The notes under the pieces: model-generated
Told to the model about the DNA's origin: nothing
Databases searched by the model: none
What the model saw: only the letters and a program-made list of their open reading frames with translations
Shown here: piece by piece, positions 1 to 8,212 of the stretch
Layout: each line of letters starts with the position of its first letter
How positions within the stretch are numbered: position 1 is the stretch's first letter
IMG/VR virus record: IMGVR_UViG_3300009414_000055
Coordinates: 1 to 27,618 of that record
Direction: 5' to 3' (one strand)
Source of the DNA: a virus
DNA length: 27,618 nucleotides
Translations under genes and position numbers: made by a program

Positions 1-1843
1 CTATAGCATCATCAGTTTGCTGTTCGGCAACACGGAAAGCATCCTTAATAACAATCACCCGAAGTTCTTCACGAATTGCGGATGCCAGTTCCTTATCGAA
101 TATGAAAGGAAAATCACCGGCACGATCAAAGACGATCTGGTCAACCACACCCTCAAGAGCTGTTTCAAACGCCCTCCAGTCCTTGCGGCTTCCCTTCTGT
201 TCCAGGTAAAGTTTTACATACTGGTCCTTGTAGTCCGTTGCCGACTGGTCAACCTGATTGAGAATGAACTTTTCACGCTCCTGCTTCTCAAGAAGCTCGT
301 TCTGCTTTCGTTCCGCTTTCTTGATCCTGGCATATTCACCGGCCCAGCTAAGAGAATCACTAGTTGCAATAGCATTCAGATGGTTTCTTAGCTTCTTATT
401 GAAAGCTTTTTTAGCTTCCTTTTCATTCGAGGAATCCCTCTTATCAATGAATTTCTTATGTACATTGAATATCCCCTCAACCTGATTTCTAACAAGTTCC
501 TCAGCTTCTTCATCCGTAATAACTTCACCGATAAAATCAGAATTAATCTTAATGACACTAGCATTCAGCTTGTTCTGAGCCTCACTAATCGTTTCGGTAT
601 CATTTAAATTCGCGATTCTCTTTGCTTCTGCCTCTTCCTTGTCCCTGGCAGCAATTGCTTCGCGAGCTGCTTCAACACGGAGTTGACCGTTTTCAGTCAA
701 ATACTTCGTTTCCAAACTAGGCATCACCTCATCTATCCATCTCTGACGAGGCAGTTCATTCAGATCTTTTCCAGTATCCTTATCTTCCTTCCGAGGATAA
801 ATCTTCCAGGCTTCACTATTTACGTCTGTTAGAATATTCCCCCGGATTTCATCCCTGTCATATTCGTAATTCTGGTTCTTCTCATAAGTCTCAAGAACCC
901 GCATCTCAACCAGATCCTGAACAAGATTGTTATGCACCCTTTTATAAGCATTAGTCTCCTTCCCTCTAAACTTTTCTAGCCGGTTATTGATCGCCATGAA
1001 GTTCCAAGTACCCTCTTTGGTGATAAGCTTTTTCTTCAAGATAGCCTTTAAACCAACTTTTGCTTGTTTAAGAGACTCATCATCTGGATAACTGGCACCC
1101 GAGTAACCATTCAATACAGAGACAACCTCATCAACGATTCCATCAATTGCCGTTTCAATTCGTTCAATTTTTTCAGGAGGTAAAACCTCAGGCTTCTGCT
1201 CAACCATATCCATCTCGGAATAAAGAAGCTTACGGTCAAATCTGTTTAAAGCACTATCTTGAGCAGCCGTCCTTTTCCGGGCAAGCTGACGCTCCTCCTG
1301 ATTTAAATAAGTCCGAAACATGCCACGCCTGGATGATCTGGCACTGGTCTCCATACGGGCACCCAGCCTTGTAATGAAAGCCTCACTAAGACCTTGAGAC
1401 CTTGCATTATCTTCCGCTTCTTCACGGAAACTCCTTAGAGTTAAACCATACCTGTCCTTGGCATCAACATCCGGACGGGCACCACCGCTTCGGCTGGTTA
1501 CCAGGGCCCGAGCAGCTGTCTCAAAAGCCGCAGGATCATTGGCATGAATTTTTTCCAGGGTAAAAAGCTGCTCATCAAGTCTGGAAAGCTCCCTGTCCTC
1601 AAGAGCATTCTCAGCAATCTTCTTCTTCCGCTCCCCTTCACGGTGATCAACCATGATCGCCTGAGCAATGCTCGATCCCAGATTCATCATCTGATTTCCA
1701 GCTTCCATCCGGCTCTGGTAATACTGGGAACCAGCCTGAATTACACCATCAAGACTGGGAGGTGGAGTGATCCCGCTAGTGCGGAAATCAGCAACCTGAG
1801 TACCTGGAAGGAACTGAGACTGCTGAAACGGTAATTTCGCCAT
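1..1843 (-). CDS. Large internal virion protein, C-terminus beyond the left edge
   Basis: The frame is open from an ATG at 1843 to the window edge, giving at least 614 residues. An AGGAG Shine-Dalgarno lies just upstream (1850-1854). The N-terminus is Gln/Pro/Gly-rich (MAKLPFQQSQFLPG), followed by long charged, helical, Lys/Glu/Arg-rich sequence with no visible membrane segment or enzyme motif in the visible part. It is the last gene seen after the tail tubular genes and a gp14-like gene, which is where T7-type phages carry gp15/gp16, the core proteins ejected with the DNA. The role is inferred from position and composition. A lytic transglycosylase domain could lie in the missing part. Confidence 0.6.
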   Translation of the reverse strand, partial: MAKLPFQQSQFLPGTQVADFRTSGITPPPSLDGVIQAGSQYYQSRMEAGNQMMNLGSSIAQAIMVDHREGERKKKIAENALEDRELSRLDEQLFTLEKIHANDPAAFETAARALVTSRSGGARPDVDAKDRYGLTLRSFREEAEDNARSQGLSEAFITRLGARMETSARSSRRGMFRTYLNQEERQLARKRTAAQDSALNRFDRKLLYSEMDMVEQKPEVLPPEKIERIETAIDGIVDEVVSVLNGYSGASYPDDESLKQAKVGLKAILKKKLITKEGTWNFMAINNRLEKFRGKETNAYKRVHNNLVQDLVEMRVLETYEKNQNYEYDRDEIRGNILTDVNSEAWKIYPRKEDKDTGKDLNELPRQRWIDEVMPSLETKYLTENGQLRVEAAREAIAARDKEEAEAKRIANLNDTETISEAQNKLNASVIKINSDFIGEVITDEEAEELVRNQVEGIFNVHKKFIDKRDSSNEKEAKKAFNKKLRNHLNAIATSDSLSWAGEYARIKKAERKQNELLEKQEREKFILNQVDQSATDYKDQYVKLYLEQKGSRKDWRAFETALEGVVDQIVFDRAGDFPFIFDKELASAIREELRVIVIKDAFRVAEQQTDDAI

Positions 1844-1858
1844 TAATTTCTCCTGCGC

Positions 1859-2488
1859 CTATCCCCAGACGGCATCTTCTTTCAACATTGATTGAGTCCT
1901 AATGATATTCGACATGCCACTCGTAAAATTCGACATTGCCATTGCTGGTCTTGATCTAGCCATAAAATCAGCCTGTTGAGACCAGTTTCCAGCTGAAACC
2001 AGATAATTGTCGCGGTTGATCTTTGCCGATTTGGACATGAAGTAAGCCTGTGTATTCGCACCATAACGGGTCTCTGCAGCCATTCGTTTGGTTTCCGCTG
2101 CCTGGAGCCTCTGAGCAAGTCCATTTGCCCTGGCCTGGTATAGAATCGCCCTACGGGCCGATCCCTGACCAATAACCACTCCGGAAGAACCAACCCTGGC
2201 AGTATACTCACCAATCTGACGCTTACCGGCATCCTCCATGTATCTCAACTTCCACTGACCCTGATTCTCGATTGCACGGGCCGATCTCTCACCAGTCTGC
2301 ATAACTCCCTGAGCTTGCTGGTTCTGCATTGAATACATCTGACCTGCAAACTTCTTCAGAGCAGCAGACTGATTACGCATCTGCTCTTCCTGAAACTTAG
2401 ACTGCTGCTGCTGAGAATAATGCTGTCTCACCATGCCAAGCCCCTGCAGGGCAAGGAGAACCCAAGGTACTGCTGCTGGTACTCCCAT
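1859..2488 (-). CDS. Internal virion protein, gp14-like
   Basis: 209 residues. A short hydrophobic N-terminus (AAVPWVLLALQGLGM, about residues 4-19) is followed by a Gln/Ala/Met-rich helical stretch (HYSQQQQSKFQEEQMRNQS) and a basic Ala-rich middle. This composition is typical of the small internal core protein of T7-like podoviruses (gp14), which helps form the ejection channel. The gene starts 2 bases after the tail tubular B-like gene stops and ends 15 bases before the next internal virion gene, so the three are probably co-translated. The assignment rests on synteny and composition, not on a catalytic motif. Confidence 0.6.
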   Translation of the reverse strand: MGVPAAVPWVLLALQGLGMVRQHYSQQQQSKFQEEQMRNQSAALKKFAGQMYSMQNQQAQGVMQTGERSARAIENQGQWKLRYMEDAGKRQIGEYTARVGSSGVVIGQGSARRAILYQARANGLAQRLQAAETKRMAAETRYGANTQAYFMSKSAKINRDNYLVSAGNWSQQADFMARSRPAMAMSNFTSGMSNIIRTQSMLKEDAVWG

Positions 2489-2490
2489 AA

Positions 2491-5400
2491 TTACTCGTTC
2501 GTTTCGTAGTCGATCGCAATCATTGTGATTGTCGATGGATAAGGCTGATCCTGCCTGAGATAAATCTTGCCCTCGGTATCGAAGATGCCAGGCATTGCCA
2601 GATTCCGGTCTCCAGTGAAAAGGGATAACGATGAACCAATGGCATCTCCGGCCCTTCTGAAGATCTCTGCAGTCAGATCATCGGATTCCAAACCATACTT
2701 GAGTCCAAGGGTGTCGAGGATCTTTACAACGATCCTGTGAATCCGCTTCTTGTTTCCAATCGAGGTCATGGTCTCGACATTGCCGACCGCCAGGGGAAGA
2801 GTCTGGATGCTGCTGTTGTACGCAAGTCCGATCCTTGCCGTGGTCAATGAAAACTGGGGAGTGATCGATCCTGCAACAATCGTCTTGTCAGGCTGCACGG
2901 CATCGTCACCCAGAATGCTCACAGTCTCTCCATCGATGTAGTCAAGCCCTGATACCGTGGAAACCGGAGAACTGCCGGAAAGAGAGGATCCGCAGTCTAC
3001 ATAGTGGGCAACCGACTGAGCCATCGAGTTGTCATAGAAGACCTCCATGAACTCCACAAACCGCTGGGTCTGATCAACCTTATATATTGTGTGTGTGCCG
3101 GATCCCTGAGTGATTTCTATTTTAGAACCGCCAGAAGCAGCAGCTAATTCAAAATCATTCGTATCAGTGGCACGAACATAATATGTGGTCCCAGAAGTCA
3201 GATTTGTTGGCATGGTCCCATCAGTAGTTATCTTAACTGCCGTACCATTTGCCATGTCATGACTGTTAATTGTGATTTTGTCAGTCCCATCCGTTATTGC
3301 TGTGTATGGGAATTGAGTAAAGTATTCATCAACATCACGCTTGACCGTCATCCAAAGCTGGTCGAAGGATCCCCGATCCGTGGTCTCCCTTGGGATCACA
3401 CACACCTTTTCAACCTTGGAATGGTTCCCGTAGGTTGCATCCGTCTGAGATCCTCCGATCGAGTGGATCGCCCAGGAGGTCATGTTGAGGTCAAGAATGT
3501 AGGTGCAGCTGATGAGCTTGCCGTCTGTTCTTGTTCCCCAGAGCACCGAAGCAGGCTGATCCTGGAAGAACATCTCCTTGATTCCGGACTGGGTGATGTC
3601 CTCGGCCCGGAGAGTTATGTCCTTTGCCTCGTATTGCTCCTGTTCCCGGTCGAAAACAAGCTCCCTGATCTTCCTTCCGTTCTTCTGAACGTAGACCATG
3701 TTGTTTCCAATTGCAGCTGGCAAAGCACTGGTGTGAGCTGCCCAGTTCGAGATCTTCTCAACACTGAATGAAAATGGTGTGACCGTCGTGTCATCACGGT
3801 TGCCGAACATCTGGAAAACTCCACCACTGGTTCCAATCGTCAGTCTTCGTCCTTCCTGGAGCCACTCGATCTTGTCCACAGTATCTGAAGAAATCATGAG
3901 AGAGATCGCATTGTCCGAGTAGATCTGCTCTCCCATAATGCTTGCACCGGATGTGTTGTATTTGCCGGTCTGGACTCCGAGCGGCTCCGAGGAAGCAAAG
4001 TTGTCGAAGTCTCCTGATTTGGAGAAATGCACGGTCTGAGGCTCATCGAGAGTTCCTGCGAAAACAAGACGCTGCTGGAAGATCTGAACGCATCTCGGAA
4101 AACCTGAAGACTCGGAGAAGGATCCAAGTGCCCACTCAGTCGAGGAGCCGTCATAGGCCAGGTGCTCGTTGACCGTGCAGACAACTACGGTCGTGCTTGT
4201 CACCGAATCCACTGTTGCATAGCCCCACATGATCTGAGGTGCTATCTCACTGTTGATCCTGATGATCCTGCCTACATCGGAATTTCCGCTGCTTGCAGAG
4301 AAACCAACATCATCGTTGATCCCGGTCGTGGAACTGAAAGTCAGAGTCACCTTCGAGTTCTTTGGAATGAACTTCTTGAAGAACTTGATGTCCTTTGAAA
4401 CAGAACCGATCCACTCAACCGGATCTCCAGTCTTGTCAGTGGAAAGCTTAAAAGTGTTCGTTGTTGCAGCAACCACATAATAAAGAGTCCCTGCAGTCAG
4501 GCTCTGGATCCCGCTAAAGGAAATTGTGTGTGTGGGTGGCCCAGTAGATGTTACACCAGTAATATCAACAGGTTCACCTCCTTTCGTAAGAGAAAGCTTG
4601 ATCGTATTGGCTGCCTTATCAACCACATAATAAGTTGCCGAAGTTGACAATCCTGTCGGCAGAGTATTAGTCGTTGTCAACTTAACAACATTTCCGTTCT
4701 CAAGCTCATGTCCATTGATCGTGATAGTGTCGGCACTTGCATCAACATCCCCATTCACAAAAGTTGCAGTCTGTTCACCCTCACCTCCGCGATAGAAGAT
4801 CTGCTGCCCATTGACGAGAGGATGAGCGACCATAGTGAAGGAATGATCGGTATAGTCTGCATTTGCTCCGGAGATCTCTCCAATCAGCTCGAACCCATAG
4901 TCCTTATAGAAGATCTTACGGGTTCCAGTCCCTACATCCGTTATAGTTAAAGCTGTCCCTCCATAAGTGGTTGCCATCTTGAAATCATCAAGAGTTGCAT
5001 TAACAACAAAATATTCAGATTCAGTTCCGAATGTGTCAGAACCACTTCCATAAGCAGGAAGATCACTGCCAGTAAATTTAACTGTCTGACCATCAACCAG
5101 ACCATGATTGACTACCGAGATTCTGTTTGTAGAAACATTTACATCTGCATCCACTAAAGTCTTGATTTCTGCATCAACCGAGTTCCTCGAAACCGTCACC
5201 GTTGTGGTCTCGGTGTTCACAGGCTTGTAAGGCCCATCCTTGAGTGTGAGTGTGGATAAAACCCAGTTGGTATCTGCCGTTCTCTTCAGCTCCCTTGGTG
5301 CAAAATCAGGATGGGAGATGAAAAGCACATCCGCAGACTGAGTGAAAAAGAGATCATCCAGGTCCGAAGTCGTATAGGTAGTCAGTTCCTGATAAGGCTC

Positions 5401-5961
5401 GACAAACGTCCTTGTGCCCGATCCTGCAGAAGTGAGATTCAGTGCAGTTCCAAGAACATTGTCTGCAAGAGATAAACGGATGGCTGCACCAGAGACGTAA
5501 TGAATAAAGTACCTCTGGCCGGTGATCAGACCTCCGGGAGCTGCTGCTCCTGCTCCAAGAGTCAGGTAGACATCGTCACCAACTGAAAGTCCATGACCAG
5601 TGCCTGAAAGAGTGATTGTCTGAGTTGAAGTGTTGACCGAAGAGATGTCACCGTTTGCAGGAAGTGCAGCGGTCAGGATGTTGTCAGTCCGGTAGAAGCG
5701 GACATAGAGATTCCCGAACTCCAGCACATAGCTTTCACCCTGGCCGAAGTTGAACGGAACCAGACGGACATCTGCATTGTCCTTCGTCTTTGAAACGAAG
5801 AAAGTCCCAGGTCTGCGGGTTACCGATCCTTGAGGAAGAGGGATGTAGTTCTCACAAACCTTGAGAGAACTCTTGTAGGAAGGCAGATCGACATATCCCT
5901 GCATCCTCGGAGATATCTGTCCATCTGCAAAAGAGGTCTGGACTGCCTGAATCCGAGGCAT
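2491..5961 (-). CDS. Tail tubular protein B-like (nozzle), with repeated inserted modules
   Basis: 1156 residues, longer than T7 gp12 (about 800). The N-terminus (QTSFADGQISPRMQGYVDLP, then KVCENYIPLPQGSVTRRPGT) is the hallmark of podovirus tail tubular protein B / stabilisation proteins. Phrases such as RCVQIFQQRLVFAG and FSKSGDFDNF in the middle also fit. At least five copies of a module of about 75 residues are inserted, near residues 105-187, 275-352, 375-400 (short), 405-481 and 885-960. Each shows the pattern GHxLxxGxxVxL..LP..L..G..YYVV..T.NTFKL and ends with G-T-H/R-T. The ATG overlaps the tail tubular A stop (TAATG). Confidence 0.85.
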   Translation of the reverse strand: MPRIQAVQTSFADGQISPRMQGYVDLPSYKSSLKVCENYIPLPQGSVTRRPGTFFVSKTKDNADVRLVPFNFGQGESYVLEFGNLYVRFYRTDNILTAALPANGDISSVNTSTQTITLSGTGHGLSVGDDVYLTLGAGAAAPGGLITGQRYFIHYVSGAAIRLSLADNVLGTALNLTSAGSGTRTFVEPYQELTTYTTSDLDDLFFTQSADVLFISHPDFAPRELKRTADTNWVLSTLTLKDGPYKPVNTETTTVTVSRNSVDAEIKTLVDADVNVSTNRISVVNHGLVDGQTVKFTGSDLPAYGSGSDTFGTESEYFVVNATLDDFKMATTYGGTALTITDVGTGTRKIFYKDYGFELIGEISGANADYTDHSFTMVAHPLVNGQQIFYRGGEGEQTATFVNGDVDASADTITINGHELENGNVVKLTTTNTLPTGLSTSATYYVVDKAANTIKLSLTKGGEPVDITGVTSTGPPTHTISFSGIQSLTAGTLYYVVAATTNTFKLSTDKTGDPVEWIGSVSKDIKFFKKFIPKNSKVTLTFSSTTGINDDVGFSASSGNSDVGRIIRINSEIAPQIMWGYATVDSVTSTTVVVCTVNEHLAYDGSSTEWALGSFSESSGFPRCVQIFQQRLVFAGTLDEPQTVHFSKSGDFDNFASSEPLGVQTGKYNTSGASIMGEQIYSDNAISLMISSDTVDKIEWLQEGRRLTIGTSGGVFQMFGNRDDTTVTPFSFSVEKISNWAAHTSALPAAIGNNMVYVQKNGRKIRELVFDREQEQYEAKDITLRAEDITQSGIKEMFFQDQPASVLWGTRTDGKLISCTYILDLNMTSWAIHSIGGSQTDATYGNHSKVEKVCVIPRETTDRGSFDQLWMTVKRDVDEYFTQFPYTAITDGTDKITINSHDMANGTAVKITTDGTMPTNLTSGTTYYVRATDTNDFELAAASGGSKIEITQGSGTHTIYKVDQTQRFVEFMEVFYDNSMAQSVAHYVDCGSSLSGSSPVSTVSGLDYIDGETVSILGDDAVQPDKTIVAGSITPQFSLTTARIGLAYNSSIQTLPLAVGNVETMTSIGNKKRIHRIVVKILDTLGLKYGLESDDLTAEIFRRAGDAIGSSLSLFTGDRNLAMPGIFDTEGKIYLRQDQPYPSTITMIAIDYETNE

Positions 5962-6521
5962 TACCTCCTCGCTTCAATGAAAATATCTGCATAGATCGTG
6001 TTTACATAGGCTTTCTCAGCACTGTCCACGCTTCTGGCTTCAGACAGCGTCTGATTGTACCTTGCAAACATATTGTCCCTCAGTTCCGGACGGCCTGTGA
6101 GAGCCTCCGCAATCTCGGATGCCAGTCTGAGGCCGATTGCCTGAATCAACAGGGAATCAAACTCGTTGGGATCCTCGATCCTCTTGACGTACTTGATCCA
6201 GGCTTGCTCTGCATCGGTAACGATAAACCCGTTCTCGACGTGGTGCTCCTTGTCCCAGTCATAGAGATCAATGAGCCTCAAACAGTCGCTGGGAAGCGCA
6301 TACCGATACGAGAACTCCCAAACCGGATTGGTCGATGACCTTGCAAGCTTGACCCTGGTAACTGCACACGACCAGGGGTGAGCACGGAGCACGGAATCAC
6401 GCACATCGTTGAAACGAAGATTGCAAAGCCGTGCCCGTTCGTTGTTGTCGCTCAAACTGGAGATCTTCTGATCCCCAAGGTTGGTGAGACCGATGTTGCA
6501 GATCTCTACGACACTGGTCAT
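5961..6521 (-). CDS. Tail tubular protein A-like (gatekeeper, gp11 type)
   Basis: 186 residues, matching the usual size of T7 gp11-type proteins. The N-terminus (VEICNIGLTNLGDQKISSL, then ARLCNLRFNDVRDSVLRAHPW) is the characteristic start of this family: an N-terminal helix, then the LY..VRD.VL..HPW motif. These proteins form a ring between the portal and the tail nozzle. The gene is translationally coupled on both sides: its ATG overlaps the upstream TAA (TAATG at 6519-6523), and its stop overlaps the tail tubular B start in the same way. Synteny with the portal, capsid and tail tubular B supports the call. Confidence 0.88.
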   Translation of the reverse strand: MTSVVEICNIGLTNLGDQKISSLSDNNERARLCNLRFNDVRDSVLRAHPWSCAVTRVKLARSSTNPVWEFSYRYALPSDCLRLIDLYDWDKEHHVENGFIVTDAEQAWIKYVKRIEDPNEFDSLLIQAIGLRLASEIAEALTGRPELRDNMFARYNQTLSEARSVDSAEKAYVNTIYADIFIEARR

Positions 6522-7018
6522 TAATCTACAGTGTAGAAAATTTCCAGAGAGATGCTTCCAACAGCATCCGTTACGGCATCCTGAAGTTTAACCTTGACAT
6601 CCAGAAGACCGCCTGGATCAGATGACTCAGATGCCACATAGTCCCAGAGGGCCGTCTGACCTGATGCAAAATCCTCAAGAAGAGAATTAGAACTTGCAGT
6701 TGCTACCGAGACACCGTCAAGAAGACCATTCGGATCATCTGCATTCGCAAGGTTGCCGTCTACTGCATAGACACCAACATCCGCAGTGGCACCAGAGGCA
6801 CCGATGTTGTCCCAATAAAGAGTGGAACTCGGCAGAATGACTGCATTCGATGGCAGTCTTGCCAGGTGATATGTCGAATTGATGCTATCGTCATTGTTGG
6901 TTTCAACAGAGTCGAATGTGCAACGGACCCGACCATAATGATAACGGGAGTCCACAAAGGTCTGCTTTGTTGCCACCAGATCGGTGGTCTTTGTTCCTAC
7001 TAAATTTACTTCGGCCAT
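6521..7018 (-). CDS. Putative virion protein of unknown function, after the capsid gene
   Basis: 165 residues, start ATG at 7018. It is acidic and rich in Ser, Ala, Val and Thr, with alternating hydrophobic segments suggesting beta structure (TYHLARLPSNAVILPSSTLY; DVGVYAVDGN; SISLEIFYTVD). There is no Cys pair, coiled coil or signal peptide. It lies directly after the capsid terminator and before tail tubular protein A, where podoviruses often carry a head-decoration or head-completion protein. I recall similar proteins with an 'LARLPS.AVI' core next to capsid genes in other phages. No function can be assigned from motifs. Confidence 0.7.
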   Translation of the reverse strand: MAEVNLVGTKTTDLVATKQTFVDSRYHYGRVRCTFDSVETNNDDSINSTYHLARLPSNAVILPSSTLYWDNIGASGATADVGVYAVDGNLANADDPNGLLDGVSVATASSNSLLEDFASGQTALWDYVASESSDPGGLLDVKVKLQDAVTDAVGSISLEIFYTVD

Positions 7019-7044
7019 AACTTACTCCATTCAGCTGGCGTTGA

Positions 7045-7077
7045 TAAAAAGGCAGCCACTCACCAAGAGCAGCTGCC
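7045..7077 (-). terminator. Rho-independent terminator downstream of the capsid gene
   Basis: On the minus strand, GGCAGC (7072-7077) and GCTGCC (7051-7056) pair across a loop that holds a further CTC/GAG pairing. They are followed at once by TTTTT (7046-7050). It sits 13 bases beyond the capsid stop. T7 places its main terminator at the same point, just after the capsid gene, which lets capsid mRNA be made in excess. The parallel is an inference. Confidence 0.8.
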
Positions 7078-7089
7078 AGGGGTTACTGG

Positions 7090-8046
7090 TTACGCTGGGT
7101 GACAAGCAATCGAACAGACTTTCTCTTCCTGCAGACGGACGGATCCGACTGTCATCGAGAAATAAACATAGGTGCTGAAACGCTTGTCGGCACGTTCTGT
7201 GATCCGGGCACGAATATCATCCCACACACAGAATCCCATCCCTTCGCGATGCCACATCATGACGAGCTGGTCATCAGCAGAATCGGTGTTGAGAAGTTCT
7301 GTACGGATGAAACGCATTCCCATGAACTCAGAGATCTCACCGGATGCCAACTGGCGAACCTGACCCATATCGGCACCCATCGCAGTTCCAGGGGCTCCAC
7401 TGGTGATCGTGATCGTTCCACCATGCTTGTGACCAAATGAGATGTCACTCAAGAGGTGAGCAAGCTGTAGTGAATTCACTGCAACGAAAATGTTCGGATT
7501 GCCTTCCAGATCATAATCGTCACCCTCACCTGCATTGATCTTCTGACGGGCTTCCAAAAGCTTGGAAATGGTCAGACCGCAGTCACCTGTAGAGTTGCCG
7601 TAAGTTGCTGAACCAATTGCAACGGTGTTCGACAAAGAGGCAGATCCAGATCCGTCTGCACCCGTGGAAGCTGTTCCACTGAGAGCATCGAGGATCTCGT
7701 TATCGATCGCTCTTCCCATTGCACTAGCTGCGTTTTGAGCATAAACCGATGTGGGATCGATCAGCATTCTGACGCGATCGACATCATCGATCATATCGCC
7801 CCAGTCATAGGAGACCGGAGTTACTCTGCGCCTTGAATGCGGGGTATCGATCTGCGGGGAATCCGCATGTCGGGAGGTCACCTTCTGGGCGGTTACCGAA
7901 CCGATCCGCTCCATGTAGACCTCTTCTCCCCTCTTGCCGGTTTCAACCATAGTGGCATTCCGCAAACGGGATGCCCTCTGCTGAACCAGAGAGAGGATGT
8001 TGTCTGAATACTGCTTCGTAAAAGCAGTCGTGATATTAACGGACAT
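7090..8046 (-). CDS. Major capsid protein
   Basis: 318 residues from ATG at 8046. This start is preferred over one 12 codons upstream because GGAG lies 5 bases before it (the start shown is MSVNITTAFTKQYSDN). The sequence has the feel of HK97-fold podovirus capsid proteins: an N-arm with 'SDNILSLVQQRASRLRNA', then RVTPVSYDWGDMIDDVDRVR, and a C-terminal 'GFCVWDDIRARITERADKRF' region near the usual capsid C-terminal strand. It lies downstream of the scaffold gene and upstream of the tail tubular genes, the canonical position. A long hairpin covers its ribosome binding site and a terminator follows it. Confidence 0.88.
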   Translation of the reverse strand: MSVNITTAFTKQYSDNILSLVQQRASRLRNATMVETGKRGEEVYMERIGSVTAQKVTSRHADSPQIDTPHSRRRVTPVSYDWGDMIDDVDRVRMLIDPTSVYAQNAASAMGRAIDNEILDALSGTASTGADGSGSASLSNTVAIGSATYGNSTGDCGLTISKLLEARQKINAGEGDDYDLEGNPNIFVAVNSLQLAHLLSDISFGHKHGGTITITSGAPGTAMGADMGQVRQLASGEISEFMGMRFIRTELLNTDSADDQLVMMWHREGMGFCVWDDIRARITERADKRFSTYVYFSMTVGSVRLQEEKVCSIACHPA

Positions 8047-8098
8047 AAATACTCCAATGAGTTTGGGTTGGTTTCCTGCCAAATCATTGGAGTTGTCC
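8041..8098 (-). promoter_or_regulatory. Long hairpin enclosing the capsid ribosome binding site
   Basis: In the mRNA sense, a perfect 10-base arm ACTCCAATGA (plus-strand partner 8084-8093) pairs with TCATTGGAGT (8051-8060). This second arm contains the GGAG Shine-Dalgarno. The stem continues inward with TTTGG/CCAAA (8079-8083 with 8062-8066, one bulged base). It continues outward with GGACA/TGTCC (8094-8098 with 8041-8045) across a 5-base bulge and reaches the start codon. About 20 base pairs could form. It may repress or time capsid translation, or act as a processing or stabilising site. Confidence 0.6.
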
Positions 8099-8182
8099 GT
8101 ATAAACGGGCTCCGGGCCCTTTTAGCTCTAGGGTTCTCGAAGAATTGTCCGAGGCCGTAAAGTGCGGGCAGGCTTAATTTAC

Positions 8183-8212
8183 CTGGGACTATCCCAGTTT
8201 GGGACTAGCCCA
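8183..8212. repeat. Two tandem small palindromes between scaffold and capsid genes
   Basis: CTGGGACTATCCCAG (8183-8197) is a 6-base stem with a 3-base loop. TGGGACTAGCCCA (8200-8212) is a related 4-base stem that spans the scaffold stop codon. The rest of the 158-base gap (8047-8204) also holds GGGCCCGGAGCCC and TTCTTCGAGAA palindromes but no convincing reading frame. The elements could be protein-binding sites or weak hairpins controlling the ratio of scaffold to capsid. Confidence 0.4.

Noticed and set aside
1147-1834. Plus-strand frames at 1147-1374 and 1544-1834
   Set aside because: They are antisense to the long leftward virion gene and have no start signals.
3259-3771. 170-codon plus-strand frame antisense to the tail tubular B gene
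   Set aside because: No ribosome binding site, no family resemblance, and the opposite frame is clearly coding.
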